A stretch of 64,000 bases of DNA from Geodermatophilus dictyosporus (GCF_900115505.1 NZ_FOWQ01000002.1:248001-312000), one strand, 5' to 3'; shown: positions 1 through 8,522, numbered from the stretch's first letter. Notes: a model not told the origin generated them from the sequence alone. Made by a program: numbers and translations.

Positions 1-474
1 GACGGGATGGTGATGGTCGCCGGCGAGCCGCAGGAGGGCGTGGCCCCCGAGCCGGCACCCGAGGGCGGCTGGCAGCAGGTGAGCGTGTTCCTGTCCGTGG
101 TCGACGTGCACGTCAACCGCTCGCCCTACCGCGGCGAGGTGGTGGAGAGCTCCTACCGCAAGGGCAGCTTCCTGGCCGCCTACCGCGCGGAGTCGGCGCA
201 CCGCAACGAGCGCAGCGAGCTGTGGCTGCGCGAGGACCACCCGGAGGGCGAGCGCACGGTCGTCTTCCGGCAGCTGGTCGGCGTCCTCGCCCGCCGCATC
301 GTCACCCGCACCGGCGTCGGGCAGCGGCTGGCCACCGGTGAGCGGTTCGGGCTGATGAAGTTCGGTTCGCGGATGGACGTGTTCCTCCCGCGCGAGTGCA
401 CGATCACCGTGTCGAAGGGGCAGCGGGTGCGCGGCGGGGAGACCGTCATCGCCCGCTGGCCCGCCGCCGGCTGA
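1..474 (+). CDS. psd: phosphatidylserine decarboxylase, C-terminal part (cut by window edge)
   Basis: The frame is open from base 1, so the true start lies upstream. The product is the C-terminal part of a PSD proenzyme of the short family, which decarboxylates phosphatidylserine to phosphatidylethanolamine at the membrane. Two family signatures are visible: DVHVNRSPYRGEVV and, near bases 355-372, MKFGSRMD. The Gly-Ser bond of FGS is the family's self-cleavage site, where Ser becomes the pyruvoyl cofactor. It stops 10 nt before pssA, so substrate synthesis and decarboxylation share one operon. Nothing looks broken in the visible part. Confidence 0.93.
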   Translation, partial: DGMVMVAGEPQEGVAPEPAPEGGWQQVSVFLSVVDVHVNRSPYRGEVVESSYRKGSFLAAYRAESAHRNERSELWLREDHPEGERTVVFRQLVGVLARRIVTRTGVGQRLATGERFGLMKFGSRMDVFLPRECTITVSKGQRVRGGETVIARWPAAG

Positions 475-484
475 GGGGCCCGCT

Positions 485-1312
485 GTGCCCAGCTCCGCCT
501 CGGGCGAGGGCCGCCCGCAGACCCGGCGCACCGCCACCGTCGAGTTCGTCCGGGGTTCGGTGCGCGGCAGCCGCCGCCGGGCGCTGGCGACGCTCCCGAG
601 CCTGTTCACCCTCGGCAACATGCTGTGCGGCTTCGCCGCCATCCTGGTGTCCATCCGCGGCCAGTACACCCTCGCCGCGGTGCTCATCGGCCTGTCGGTG
701 CTCTTCGACATCACCGACGGCGCGGTCGCCCGGCTCGTGGGCGCGGTGAGCTCGTTCGGCCTGCAGTTCGACTCGCTGGCCGACCTGGTGTCCTTCGGCC
801 TGGCCCCCGCGCTGCTGGCGTTCACCCTGTTCTCCCAGGGGCGCGACGAGTGGGACCCGCTGGGCTGGGTGGTCTGCTTCCTGTGGGTGGCCTGCGCCGC
901 CATCCGGCTGGCCCGGTTCAACACCACCATCGACCCGACGGCGGACAAGCGGTACTTCACCGGCATGCCCAGTCCCGGTGCGGCCGGGGTGGTGCTGGCC
1001 TCGGTGTTCGCCTTCGGCGACCAGATGCAGGGCCGCGACCGGCTGTGGGTGCTGCTCATCGTCGCCGTCCCCGCGCTGCTCATGGTCAGCACCGTCCGGT
1101 TCCGCTCGTTCCGCTCGCTGGTCAGCCCGAAGAGCGGGCGGCCCTACGGCCTGGTCGCCGCCGCGATCGCGCTGGTGGCCGGGTTCGTCACCGTCCCGGT
1201 CGTCACCGGCTGCGTGCTGGCCTACGGGTACCTGTTCGCGCCGGTGCTGGTGCCCCTGGTCTCGCCGCTGGGCCGGCTGGTGCCCGAGCGGGTGCGGGAG
1301 GTGCTCACGTGA
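485..1312 (+). CDS. pssA: CDP-diacylglycerol-serine O-phosphatidyltransferase
   Basis: 275 aa. It makes phosphatidylserine from CDP-diacylglycerol and serine in the membrane, feeding the Psd enzyme upstream. The CDP-alcohol phosphatidyltransferase signature DG-x2-AR-x8-G-x3-D-x3-D is complete at about residues 78-100. Several hydrophobic segments follow (roughly residues 40-65, 105-125, 160-200, 220-255). The GTG start has a GAGGGG Shine-Dalgarno just after the psd stop. Its stop overlaps the next start by 4 bp (GTGA), so translation is probably coupled. Confidence 0.95.
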   Translation: MPSSASGEGRPQTRRTATVEFVRGSVRGSRRRALATLPSLFTLGNMLCGFAAILVSIRGQYTLAAVLIGLSVLFDITDGAVARLVGAVSSFGLQFDSLADLVSFGLAPALLAFTLFSQGRDEWDPLGWVVCFLWVACAAIRLARFNTTIDPTADKRYFTGMPSPGAAGVVLASVFAFGDQMQGRDRLWVLLIVAVPALLMVSTVRFRSFRSLVSPKSGRPYGLVAAAIALVAGFVTVPVVTGCVLAYGYLFAPVLVPLVSPLGRLVPERVREVLT

Positions 1313-1800
1313 CGGTCCGCCCGATCCGGCCGGACGACGTCCCGGCGGTGGTGGGCCTGGTGCGCGAGCTCGCCGACTACGAGGAGGCCGCGCACGAGGT
1401 GCGGCTGACCGGTGAGCAGCTCACCGCCGCGCTGTTCGGGCCGTCCCCGGCGCTGTTCGGCCACGTCGCGGTCGCCGCCGGGACCGTCGTCGGCACGGCG
1501 CTGTGGTTCCTCAACTTCTCCACGTGGCGCGGCACGCACGGCATCCACCTCGAGGACCTCTACGTGCAGCCCGCGCACCGCGGCACCGGCCTGGGCCGGG
1601 AGCTGCTGCGGACGCTGGCGGCCACCTGCGTCGAGCGCGGCTACGACCGGCTGGAGTGGTCGGTGCTCGACTGGAACGAGCCCTCGATCGCCTTCTACCG
1701 TGCCGCCGGCGCCCTCCCGATGGACGGGTGGACGGTGTTCCGGCTCACCGACGAGGCCCTGGCCGGCTTCGCCGCCGACGCGGGCGGTAGGGCAGGCTGA
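1309..1800 (+). CDS. GNAT N-acetyltransferase, SSAT-like
   Basis: 163 aa. A single GNAT domain with acetyl-CoA loop QPAHRGTGLG at about residues 86-95. The segments FLNFSTWRG and HLEDLYV are typical of the spermidine/thialysine N-acetyltransferase (SSAT) branch, so a small amine or diamine substrate is plausible; the actual substrate cannot be read from sequence. The GTG start overlaps the pssA stop by 4 bp and was chosen for that coupling and because it begins exactly at the conserved VRPIRPDD N-terminus. The HAD phosphatase starts 4 nt after its stop. Confidence 0.88.
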   Translation: MTVRPIRPDDVPAVVGLVRELADYEEAAHEVRLTGEQLTAALFGPSPALFGHVAVAAGTVVGTALWFLNFSTWRGTHGIHLEDLYVQPAHRGTGLGRELLRTLAATCVERGYDRLEWSVLDWNEPSIAFYRAAGALPMDGWTVFRLTDEALAGFAADAGGRAG

Positions 1801-1804
1801 CGCG

Positions 1805-2587
1805 GTGACCACCGAGCGCGGCCCCGCGGAGTGCTGGCTGACCGACATGGACGGCGTCCTGGTGCACGAGGGGCAGGCCCTCCCGGGCGCGGCGGAGTTC
1901 CTCGCCCGGCTGGTCGACACCGGGCGGCGCTTCCTCGTCCTCACCAACAACTCGATCTTCACGCCGCGCGACCTCGCCGCCCGGCTGTCGCGCTCCGGGC
2001 TGCAGGTGCCCGAGCAGTCGATCTGGACCTCGGCGCTGGCGACGGCGGACTTCCTGTCCTCCCAGCTGCCCGGCGGGTCGGCCTACGTCATCGGCGAGGC
2101 CGGGCTGACCACGGCGCTGTACGAGGCCGGCTACACGCTGACCGACACCGACCCCGACTACGTCGTCCTGGGCGAGACCCGCACCTACTCGTTCGAGGCG
2201 ATCACCCGGGCCATCCGGCTCATCGGCGCGGGCGCGCGGTTCATCGCCACCAACCCCGACGTCACCGGGCCCTCGCCGGAGGGCCCCCTCCCGGCGACCG
2301 GGTCGGTGGCCGCGATGATCACCCAGGCCACCGGCGCCAAGCCCTACTTCGTCGGCAAGCCGAACCCGATGATGTTCCGCAGCGCGATGAACCGGATCGA
2401 GGCGCACTCGGAGTCCACGGTGATGATCGGCGACCGGATGGACACCGACGTCGTCGCCGGCATCGAGGCGGGGCTGGACACGATCCTGGTGCTCACCGGG
2501 TCGACCACCGCGGCCGACGTCACCCGCTTCCCGTTCCGGCCGGGCCGGGTGCTCGACTCGATCGCCGACGTCATCGACCTCGTCTAG
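1805..2587 (+). CDS. HAD-IIA family phosphatase (NagD/4-nitrophenylphosphatase-like)
   Basis: 260 aa. A HAD-superfamily phosphatase with motif I DMDGVLVHEG (residues about 14-23), motif II LTNNS (about 49), the C2-cap middle, motif III Lys in GKPNPMMF, and motif IV IGDRMDTD (about 208-215). The NagD-like IIA subfamily dephosphorylates small phosphoesters; the physiological substrate is not evident. The GTG start at 1805 directly precedes the conserved N-terminus and lies 4 nt after the GNAT stop, so it looks like the last gene of the psd-pssA operon. It converges on the membrane-protein gene on the other strand. Confidence 0.9.
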   Translation: MTTERGPAECWLTDMDGVLVHEGQALPGAAEFLARLVDTGRRFLVLTNNSIFTPRDLAARLSRSGLQVPEQSIWTSALATADFLSSQLPGGSAYVIGEAGLTTALYEAGYTLTDTDPDYVVLGETRTYSFEAITRAIRLIGAGARFIATNPDVTGPSPEGPLPATGSVAAMITQATGAKPYFVGKPNPMMFRSAMNRIEAHSESTVMIGDRMDTDVVAGIEAGLDTILVLTGSTTAADVTRFPFRPGRVLDSIADVIDLV

Positions 2588-2601
2588 TCAGCCTCGTCCG
2601 G

Positions 2602-3075
2602 TCAGCGGTCGGCGAACGCCAGCCGGGCCTCGGGGGTGGCCAGCAGGTACAGCTCGGTCAGCGCGAGGACGATCAGCGGGATCCCCAGCAGCGGCTGCTG
2701 CCCCGGGAAGGCGGTGCTGTAGCCGAACAGGCCGAGCAGGATCTGCAGGACGACGACCGGTCCCCGCGCCCAGCCGGCGACCCGCCGCAGCCCGGCCGCC
2801 GCGACCGCGAGCGCGACGCCGAAGCCCCCGACGTAGACCACCTCGGCCAGCGCCCGGCCCACGCTGTCGGGATCGCTGGTGAGCGTCAGCCACAGGACGA
2901 CCAGCGCGGTGCCCAGCAGCAGCGCGGCCTCCACGGCGGCCACCAGCGCCGCCCGGCGGACGGCGACCGGCGCCTCGGGACCGGGTGCGCGCGGCGGGCG
3001 GGTGGAGGGCTGCGCGGCCGCGCCGAAGAGCCGCTCGGCCCTGGTCGGGCGGCGTGTCGCGTCCTCGTCCGTCAC
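2602..3075 (-). CDS. hypothetical membrane protein
   Basis: 157 aa from the GTG at 3075. No family is recognised. The N-terminal 45 residues are Arg/Pro-rich and probably cytoplasmic, followed by about four hydrophobic segments (around residues 44-62, 75-95, 103-125, 128-145). A longer frame starting at 3096 is less likely because a TAGCCT -10 box lies between the two starts, 7 nt before the GTG at 3075, as in a leaderless transcript. It is divergent from the lipid kinase, which has its own -10 box 60 bp away. Confidence 0.7.
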   Translation of the reverse strand: MTDEDATRRPTRAERLFGAAAQPSTRPPRAPGPEAPVAVRRAALVAAVEAALLLGTALVVLWLTLTSDPDSVGRALAEVVYVGGFGVALAVAAAGLRRVAGWARGPVVVLQILLGLFGYSTAFPGQQPLLGIPLIVLALTELYLLATPEARLAFADR

Positions 3076-3082
3076 ACCAGCG

Positions 3083-3088
3083 AGGCTA
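3083..3088 (-). promoter_or_regulatory. -10 box for leaderless start at 3075
   Basis: TAGCCT on the minus strand, 7 nt before the GTG at 3075. It fits the TANNNT actinobacterial -10 pattern, and the spacing would put the transcription start on or next to the start codon. No convincing -35 is seen. Confidence 0.5.
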
Positions 3089-3134
3089 CGCGTCACCGGC
3101 CACGGCAGGCCCCGCCCCGACCGGTCGGGCTGGT

Positions 3135-3140
3135 TAGCCT
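3135..3140 (+). promoter_or_regulatory. -10 box for leaderless lipid kinase gene
   Basis: TAGCCT, 6 nt before the ATG at 3147; no Shine-Dalgarno lies in between. It mirrors the TAGCCT of the divergent gene. Confidence 0.5.
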
Positions 3141-3146
3141 GACCCC

Positions 3147-4169
3147 ATGCGCGCGCTCGTGGTGGCCAACCCCGCGGCGACGACGACCACCGGCCGGGTG
3201 CGCGACGTCCTCCTGGGGGCGCTGGCCAGCGAGCTGAAGGTGGACCTCGCCGAGACCACCCACCGCGGCCACGCCCGGGAGCTCGGCCGCCAGGCGCTCG
3301 ACGACGGGGTCGACGTGGTCGTCGCGCTCGGCGGGGACGGCACCGTCAACGAGGTGGTCAACGGGCTGCTCGCCGAGGGCCCGGGCGCGCGCGTGCCCAC
3401 GCTGGCCGTCGTGCCCGGCGGCTCGACCAACGTGTTCTCCCGCGCGCTGGGCCGCTCCCGCGACCCGGTCGAGGCGACCGGCGAGATCCTCGACTCGCTG
3501 CGCTCCGGGCGGACCCGCCGGGTGTCGCTGGGGACGGCCAGCGCCAGCGGCACCAGCAGCGCCCCGGTCCGCGAGCCCGACCCCGCGGTGGCCGCGGCCG
3601 CCGCGACCGTGGATGCCGCGGCCGACCCGGGGTGGTCCCCGCCGCGCTGGTTCGTCTTCGCCGCCGGGATGGGGTTCGACGCCGACGTGATCTCCCGCGT
3701 CGAGGCGCAGCGGGCCCGGGGGCGGCGCTCCACCGGCGCGCTCTACGTCCGCGAGGCCACCCGCACCTTCGTGCTCGGCCGGGAGCGCCGCCGTCCGGCC
3801 ATGACGCTGGCCCTGCCGGGCGAGCCGGACCTCGACGGCCTGTTCCTGTGCCTGGTCTCCAACGTCAGCCCGTGGACCTACCTGGGCGCCCGGCCGGTCA
3901 ACCCGAGCCCCGAGGCCTCCTTCGACGCCGACCTCGACGTCTTCGCCCTGGGCCGCATGGGCGTGCTGCGGATGCTGCACCACTCGCGGCAGGTGCTCGC
4001 CCGCCGTCCCGACGCGCGCGGCCGGGGTGTGCACCGCCGCCACGACCTGCCCGGGCTGACCCTGACGGCGTCGCGGCCGCAGGGGTGGCAGCTCGACGGC
4101 GACCACCTCGGGACGGCGACCGGGCTGCGCGTGCGGTCGGTGCGGGACGCCCTCTCCGTCGTCGTCTGA
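3147..4169 (+). CDS. diacylglycerol kinase family lipid kinase
   Basis: 340 aa. A DAGK catalytic-domain protein (DagK/LCB5/YegS type) that would phosphorylate a membrane lipid such as diacylglycerol. Nucleotide-binding motif GGDGTVNEV lies at residues 62-70 and the Gly/Ser segment VPGGSTNVFSRALG at about 90-103. The C-terminal beta domain (about 165-330) contains AAGMGFDADV. A low-complexity Ala/Pro linker (about 128-160) separates the two. The ATG is preceded only by a -10 box, so the transcript is probably leaderless. The nearby phosphatidylserine genes are consistent with phospholipid turnover. Confidence 0.88.
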   Translation: MRALVVANPAATTTTGRVRDVLLGALASELKVDLAETTHRGHARELGRQALDDGVDVVVALGGDGTVNEVVNGLLAEGPGARVPTLAVVPGGSTNVFSRALGRSRDPVEATGEILDSLRSGRTRRVSLGTASASGTSSAPVREPDPAVAAAAATVDAAADPGWSPPRWFVFAAGMGFDADVISRVEAQRARGRRSTGALYVREATRTFVLGRERRRPAMTLALPGEPDLDGLFLCLVSNVSPWTYLGARPVNPSPEASFDADLDVFALGRMGVLRMLHHSRQVLARRPDARGRGVHRRHDLPGLTLTASRPQGWQLDGDHLGTATGLRVRSVRDALSVVV

Positions 4170-4258
4170 GGGCGGTCGCGCGACCTGCGCTTTCGCACGT
4201 CACGGGCCCCGTGTCAACCACCCCGGCCGGGCCGAGTGGCGTCCTTAGCACGGCCGTG

Positions 4259-4272
4259 GTGAGCTTGCTCAC
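4259..4272 (+). promoter_or_regulatory. CRP-like operator upstream of whiB1
   Basis: A perfect GTGA-N6-TCAC palindrome (spacer GCTTGC), the core of the CRP/FNR consensus TGTGA-N6-TCACA. It sits in the 302-bp gene-free region 4170-4471, about 69 bp upstream of the inferred whiB1 start site. M. tuberculosis whiB1 is known to be controlled by the cAMP receptor protein Rv3676 through such sites; here the link is inference from motif and position. Confidence 0.6.
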
Positions 4273-4300
4273 GAGGGGTCGGAACAGGCCCTGCCTGCGC

Positions 4301-4328
4301 TTGACACGCGGTCCTCAGGTGAAAACAT
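4301..4328 (+). promoter_or_regulatory. candidate whiB1 promoter
   Basis: A perfect -35 TTGACA (4301-4306) is followed after 16 nt by AAACAT (4323-4328), a weak -10. This leaves a leader of about 135 nt before the whiB1 ATG. Apart from this and the CRP-like site, nothing else is recognised in 4170-4471. Confidence 0.45.
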
Positions 4329-4471
4329 CGCGAGAGGAACGCAACCTGCCGGTAACAACGCGGTGGGTGGTCGCTGGGACGAGACGCTGGGACACCGGTG
4401 TCGCCTGCGCGAGTGGCCCGACGTCAGCGCTCTGCAGCACGACCGTAGCCGACACCGAGGAGTACACCGAC

Positions 4472-4720
4472 ATGGACTGGCGCCACCGCGCGCTCTGCCG
4501 GGACGAGGACCCCGAGCTGTTCTTCCCCATCGGGACGACCGGCCCCGCCCTCGTGCAGATCGAGCAGGCCAAGGCGATCTGCGGCCGCTGCTCGGTCGTC
4601 TCGTCCTGCCTGGACTGGGCCCTGAGCTCCGGTCAGGACTCCGGCGTGTGGGGCGGGCTGTCCGAGGACGAGCGGCGCGCTCTCAAGCGCCGTCAGTCCC
4701 GCACCCGCATCCGCGCCTGA
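4472..4720 (+). CDS. whiB1: WhiB1-type iron-sulfur transcription factor
   Basis: 82 aa. WhiB1 proteins carry an NO-sensitive [4Fe-4S] cluster, bind the primary sigma factor and control essential genes. The four cluster Cys are at residues 9, 37, 40 and 46 (C-x2-C-x5-C for the last three), followed by the G(V/I)WGG turn (GVWGGLSEDERRALKRR) and a basic tail. Length and cysteine spacing match M. tuberculosis WhiB1, and the next gene is the PdtaS-type kinase as in that species. The ATG gives the canonical MDWRH start. A long leader and a CRP-like site suggest transcriptional control. Confidence 0.96.
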   Translation: MDWRHRALCRDEDPELFFPIGTTGPALVQIEQAKAICGRCSVVSSCLDWALSSGQDSGVWGGLSEDERRALKRRQSRTRIRA

Positions 4721-4751
4721 CCGATCCGCGGCCGGCCCGAACCGGCCCGCA

Positions 4752-4799
4752 CGACGCCGAGAGGCCGGCACCCACCCGGGTGCCGGCCTCTCGGCGTCG
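4752..4799. terminator. bidirectional terminator between whiB1 and pdtaS
   Basis: A perfect 22-bp stem (4752-4773 with 4778-4799) and a 4-nt ACCC loop, located between convergent genes. There is no U-tract, as is usual for high-GC actinobacterial terminators. Confidence 0.85.
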
Positions 4800-4806
4800 C
4801 AGGCCG

Positions 4807-6312
4807 CTACCGGCGGGGACGGCCGGCGCCGGGGAGGTCGAGCACGACCTCGGTGCCCGGACGGCCGGGGCCGGGCGGCTGCGCCGGCGTCGCGGTGTGC
4901 AGGCTCCCGCCCAGCTCGCTGGTGACCAGGGTCCGCACGATCTGCAGGCCCAGGCCGTCGCTGAGCGCCGGGTCGAAGCCCTCGGGCAGCCCCTGGCCGT
5001 CGTCGCGCACCCGCACCACCAGGTCGTCGCCGTCGCGCTCGGCCACCAGCTCGATCGAGCCGGGCTGGCCGTCGGCCGGGAAGGCGTGCTCGGCGGCGTT
5101 GTGCAGCAGCTCGGTGACGGCCATGACCAGCGGGGTGGCGGTGGCCGCGGGCAGCTCGCCGAAGGCGCCCACCCGGCGGGTGCGCGCGGCCGGGCCGATC
5201 GAGGTGAGGTCGCCGAGCATCGGCAGCACCTGGTCGAGCACGCCGTCGACGTCGACGACGTCCTCGCGGCTGCCGGCCAGCGTCTCGTGCACCACCGCGA
5301 TCGAGGCCACCCGGCGCACCGACTCCTCCAGCGCGGCCCGCGCGGCCGGCTCGGTCATCCGCCGGGCCTGCAGCCGCAGCAGCGCGGCGACCGTCTGCAG
5401 GTTGTTCTTCACGCGGTGGTGGATCTCGCGGATGGTCGCGTCCTTGGTGAGCAGCGCCCGGTCGCGGCTGCGGAGGTCGGTGACGTCGCGGACGAGCACC
5501 AGCGCGCCCTCCTCGGCACCGGGCGCCTGCAGCGGCAGCGCGCGCACCAGCAGCGTGGCGCTGCGGCCCTCGACGTCGGTGGGGTCGGGGAAGCGGCCGG
5601 CCACCGCCGCCGAGATGTTCGCCGCGACCGCCTCGCCGGCCACCCCGTCGGAGGCCGCCGACCGGGTCACCCGGGCGAGGTCGGCGCCGGCCAGGTCACC
5701 GGTCACCCCCAGCCGCCGGAAGGCCGACAGCGCGTTGGGGCTGGCGTAGACGGCGCGGCCGGCGGCGTCCAGGCGCACCAGCCCGTCGCCCACCCGCGGG
5801 GTCAGCTCGCCGTCGAGGAGCTTCTCCGGGGGGAAGGTGCCGGCCGACACCATGAGGCAGAGGTCGGCGGCGATGTCGAGGTAGGTCAGCTCCAGGGTCG
5901 ACGGCGACCGGGTGACGGCCAGGTTGGTGTCCTTGGCCAGCACCGCGACGACGACGCCGTCGTGCCGCACCGGGATGACCTCCCGCCGGCGCGGGCTGGC
6001 GCCCGACCAGTCCGGGTCCCCCTCCGTCACCGGCCGGCCCTCGCGGTAGGCCAGGCGGAACGGCTCGGCGTCGGCGTCGGCGTCCTGCACCTCGCTGCCG
6101 ACGAGGTCCTCGGGCTGGCTGGTCGGCGCCGTCAGCGGCCGCACCTGCGCCACGCACCACCAGGCACCGGTGCGCAGCGGCACCCACAGCGTCAGGTCGG
6201 CGAAGGCCAGGTCGGCCAGCAGCTGCCAGTCGGCCACCAGTCGGCGGGCGTGGTCGACCTGCGACGGGGCGGACGCCGAGCCGCGGTGCAGGCGTTCGGA
6301 GAGGGTGCTCAT
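4807..6312 (-). CDS. pdtaS: PdtaS-like sensor histidine kinase
   Basis: 501 aa, cytosolic (no membrane segment). An N-terminal GAF-like region (about 20-160) and a PAS-like region (about 165-280) precede a HisKA_2 phosphoacceptor with His298/His299 in EIHHRVKNNLQ. The ATPase domain follows, with N box ELLHNAAEHAF and G boxes DDGQGLPEG and GLGLQIV. M. tuberculosis PdtaS (Rv3220c) has the same architecture and lies next to whiB1; it phosphorylates the ANTAR regulator PdtaR, which acts as an RNA-binding antiterminator. No receiver-domain partner is in this window. A weak -10 (TACCCT at 6323-6328) lies 10 nt before the ATG. Confidence 0.9.
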   Translation of the reverse strand: MSTLSERLHRGSASAPSQVDHARRLVADWQLLADLAFADLTLWVPLRTGAWWCVAQVRPLTAPTSQPEDLVGSEVQDADADAEPFRLAYREGRPVTEGDPDWSGASPRRREVIPVRHDGVVVAVLAKDTNLAVTRSPSTLELTYLDIAADLCLMVSAGTFPPEKLLDGELTPRVGDGLVRLDAAGRAVYASPNALSAFRRLGVTGDLAGADLARVTRSAASDGVAGEAVAANISAAVAGRFPDPTDVEGRSATLLVRALPLQAPGAEEGALVLVRDVTDLRSRDRALLTKDATIREIHHRVKNNLQTVAALLRLQARRMTEPAARAALEESVRRVASIAVVHETLAGSREDVVDVDGVLDQVLPMLGDLTSIGPAARTRRVGAFGELPAATATPLVMAVTELLHNAAEHAFPADGQPGSIELVAERDGDDLVVRVRDDGQGLPEGFDPALSDGLGLQIVRTLVTSELGGSLHTATPAQPPGPGRPGTEVVLDLPGAGRPRR

Positions 6313-6375
6313 GGTGCTGTCGAGGGTAGGTCGGGGCGCCGGCGCACCCGCGGTACCGGTACGGCGGCGTCCTCC

Positions 6376-6381
6376 TAGGCT
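6376..6381 (+). promoter_or_regulatory. -10 box for leaderless GNAT gene
   Basis: TAGGCT, 8 nt before the GTG at 6390, with no Shine-Dalgarno between. Confidence 0.5.
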
Positions 6382-6389
6382 CGGGAGCC

Positions 6390-6893
6390 GTGGCCGCGCC
6401 GTCCCCCCTCCCTCCCGTTCCGGTCGAGGAGGCCGTGCCCGCCGACTTCGCGCGCATCGGCGCGCTGACCGCCGGGGTCTACCGCGACGAGGACCTCGCC
6501 TCCGAGCACTACCTGCCCGCGCTGGCCGACGTGGCGGGACGGGCCGCGCGCTCGACCCTCCTGGTGGCCCGGGACGGCGCCGCGGTGGTCGGGGCGGTGG
6601 CGCTGGTGCTGGAGGGCGACTTCGGCGAGGTCACCGAGTCCGACGCCGAGGCGGCGTTCCGGATGCTCGTCGTCGACCCGGCGGCGCGCGGCCGCGGGAT
6701 CGGCGAGCTGCTCGTGCAGGAGTGCCTCGACCGCGCCCGGGCGGCGGGCAAGCGGCGCGTGGTCCTCTCCACCGACCCGCGGATGGCCACCGCGCACCGC
6801 CTCTACCGGCGGCTCGGCTTCACCCGGCTGCCGGCGCGCGACTGGTCCCCGGTGCCCGGCATCGACCTCATGGTGTACGCGCTCGACCTGTGA
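6390..6893 (+). CDS. GNAT family N-acetyltransferase
   Basis: 167 aa. A single GNAT domain with beta4 segment FRMLVVDPAARGRGIGE (about 90-106), where RGRGIG is the acetyl-CoA pyrophosphate loop, and a C-terminal YRRLGF motif. The substrate is unknown. Its 3' end overlaps the convergent acyltransferase gene by 26 bp. The GTG start is chosen from the TAGGCT -10 box 8 nt upstream. It is divergent from the PdtaS kinase across a 77-bp gap, so the two promoters are adjacent. Confidence 0.85.
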   Translation: MAAPSPLPPVPVEEAVPADFARIGALTAGVYRDEDLASEHYLPALADVAGRAARSTLLVARDGAAVVGAVALVLEGDFGEVTESDAEAAFRMLVVDPAARGRGIGELLVQECLDRARAAGKRRVVLSTDPRMATAHRLYRRLGFTRLPARDWSPVPGIDLMVYALDL

Positions 6894-8388
6894 CCCCGGC
6901 CGGCGCGGCGACCCCCGCGGCGGCGGCGAGGGCGTCGAGCTCGTCGAGCACGTCGGCCAGCAGCACGGCGACGTCGGGCAGCAGCTCGGCACACGAGACC
7001 AGGCCCCAGTCCAGGCGGTCGAGGTAGCTCTGCACCGTGATGTTGAGGCCCTGGCCCTCCACGATCGTCGACACCGGGAAGTAGTGCTCCAGGCGGGCTC
7101 CCGCGGCGTACAGCGGGGTGCGCGGGCCGGGCACGTTGGAGATGACGAGGTTGCCCGGCGTCAGCCGGGACCCCAGGCGCAGCCGCGCGCTCAGCCGCAT
7201 CGCCCGCGCGAACACCGCCGGCGGCGGGAACTCCGCGAAGTCGGTGAGCCGCTCGGCGGGCAGCGCGGAGAACAGCTCCTTGCTGCTGGTCATCGACTCG
7301 TGCACGCGCCGGACCCGCTGCACCGGGTCGGGCTCGTCGGTGGGCAGGACCGCCGAGAGCATCGACACCCGGTTGGTCCAGCGGTCGGTCTCCTCCCCCG
7401 TGCGCACCGAGACGGGCACCAGCGCGACGAGCGGGTCGTCCGGCAGCACGCCGCGGCGGTCGAGGAAGGTGCGCAGCCCCCCGGCGCACGCGGCCATGAC
7501 GACGTCGTTGACCGTGGCGCCCAGTGCCGACTTCACCTGGCGGACGACGTCGAGCGACGTCGACCGGATGGCGAGCCTGCGGTGCGGCGTGATCGGCCCG
7601 TTGAACGGCGTGCGCGGCGGCCGGACGCTCGGCAGGGACGCCGGCCGGTCGGGCTCCTCGGGGCGGGTGCGGCCGAGGTTGAGCACCGTGCCGAGCGGGC
7701 CGCGCAGGCTGCGGCGGACGTCGTTGGCGGCCCGGACCAGCACCGGGTTGCGCGTCGCCCGGCCGATCTCGCGGGCGGTGCGGGTGGCCAGGAGCACCCC
7801 GCGCGCCGGCTTGCGGGCCAGGCCGAGCGCGCCGCGGGCGAGCATCTCGAGGTCGCCGGGCGGCCGCTCGGGCGTCCACGCGTCACCCTCGGGCGGCACG
7901 GTGCCGCCCTCCGGGCTGTCGTCGAGCATCAGCGTCATCAGCTCCACGCCCGACGCCCCGTCGATGGTGGCGTGGTGGACGATCGTCAGGACGGCGAAGC
8001 GGCGGTCGGCCAGCCCCTCGATGACGTAGGACAGCCACAGGGGCTTGCGCCGGTCGAGGGGCCGGGAGACCAGGCGGCCGGCCAGCGCCGCGAGCTGGTC
8101 GTCGGTGCCCGGCGGCGGGACGGCCGTGTGCCGCACGTGGAAGTCGAGGTCGAAGGCGGGGTCGGCCACCCAGTACGGGTGGTCCAGGCCCAGCGGCACC
8201 TCGGCCAGCCGCCGGCGCAGCGGCTCGAGCAGGTGCAGCCGTTGCTGCAGCTGGGTCCGCCACGCGTCGTAGGGCCGGTAGTCGGGAGTGTCCGGGCGCG
8301 TGTAGACCGACAGGCTCGAGACGTGGCCGAACTGCGCGGACGTCTCCAGGTGCAGGAACGCCGCGTCCAGACCCGACAGCTGCTTCAC
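6868..8388 (-). CDS. wax ester synthase/diacylglycerol acyltransferase (WS/DGAT)
   Basis: 506 aa. This family esterifies diacylglycerol or long-chain alcohols with acyl-CoA to make storage triacylglycerol or wax ester at the membrane-cytosol interface. The condensation-like active-site motif HHATIDG (HHxxxDG) lies at residues 138-144. N-terminal LSGLDAAFLHLE and C-terminal NVPGPRTPLYAAGA plus QSYLDRLDWGL are family hallmarks. The start is the GTG at 8388, preceded by GAGGAGG; the frame continues to 8490 but the extra residues are not family-like. A divergent lipase-like gene lies 134 bp away. Confidence 0.93.
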   Translation of the reverse strand: MKQLSGLDAAFLHLETSAQFGHVSSLSVYTRPDTPDYRPYDAWRTQLQQRLHLLEPLRRRLAEVPLGLDHPYWVADPAFDLDFHVRHTAVPPPGTDDQLAALAGRLVSRPLDRRKPLWLSYVIEGLADRRFAVLTIVHHATIDGASGVELMTLMLDDSPEGGTVPPEGDAWTPERPPGDLEMLARGALGLARKPARGVLLATRTAREIGRATRNPVLVRAANDVRRSLRGPLGTVLNLGRTRPEEPDRPASLPSVRPPRTPFNGPITPHRRLAIRSTSLDVVRQVKSALGATVNDVVMAACAGGLRTFLDRRGVLPDDPLVALVPVSVRTGEETDRWTNRVSMLSAVLPTDEPDPVQRVRRVHESMTSSKELFSALPAERLTDFAEFPPPAVFARAMRLSARLRLGSRLTPGNLVISNVPGPRTPLYAAGARLEHYFPVSTIVEGQGLNITVQSYLDRLDWGLVSCAELLPDVAVLLADVLDELDALAAAAGVAAPAGVTGRARTP

Positions 8389-8522
8389 GGCCGCTGGCCT
8401 CCTCGGGGCGCGACACGGGGACCGACCGGCACCCCGCGGGGTGTGGCCGAGTGTGTCAGGCCCCACACTCGGCTGCGAGAGGGCCGGCACCCGCCCCGGC
8501 CCCCCGGAGACGAGGACACGCG

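Noticed and set aside
6868..8490. Longer WS/DGAT start at 8490
   Set aside because: The extra 34 residues are not family-like and lie in the divergent promoter region; GTG 8388 has a strong Shine-Dalgarno.
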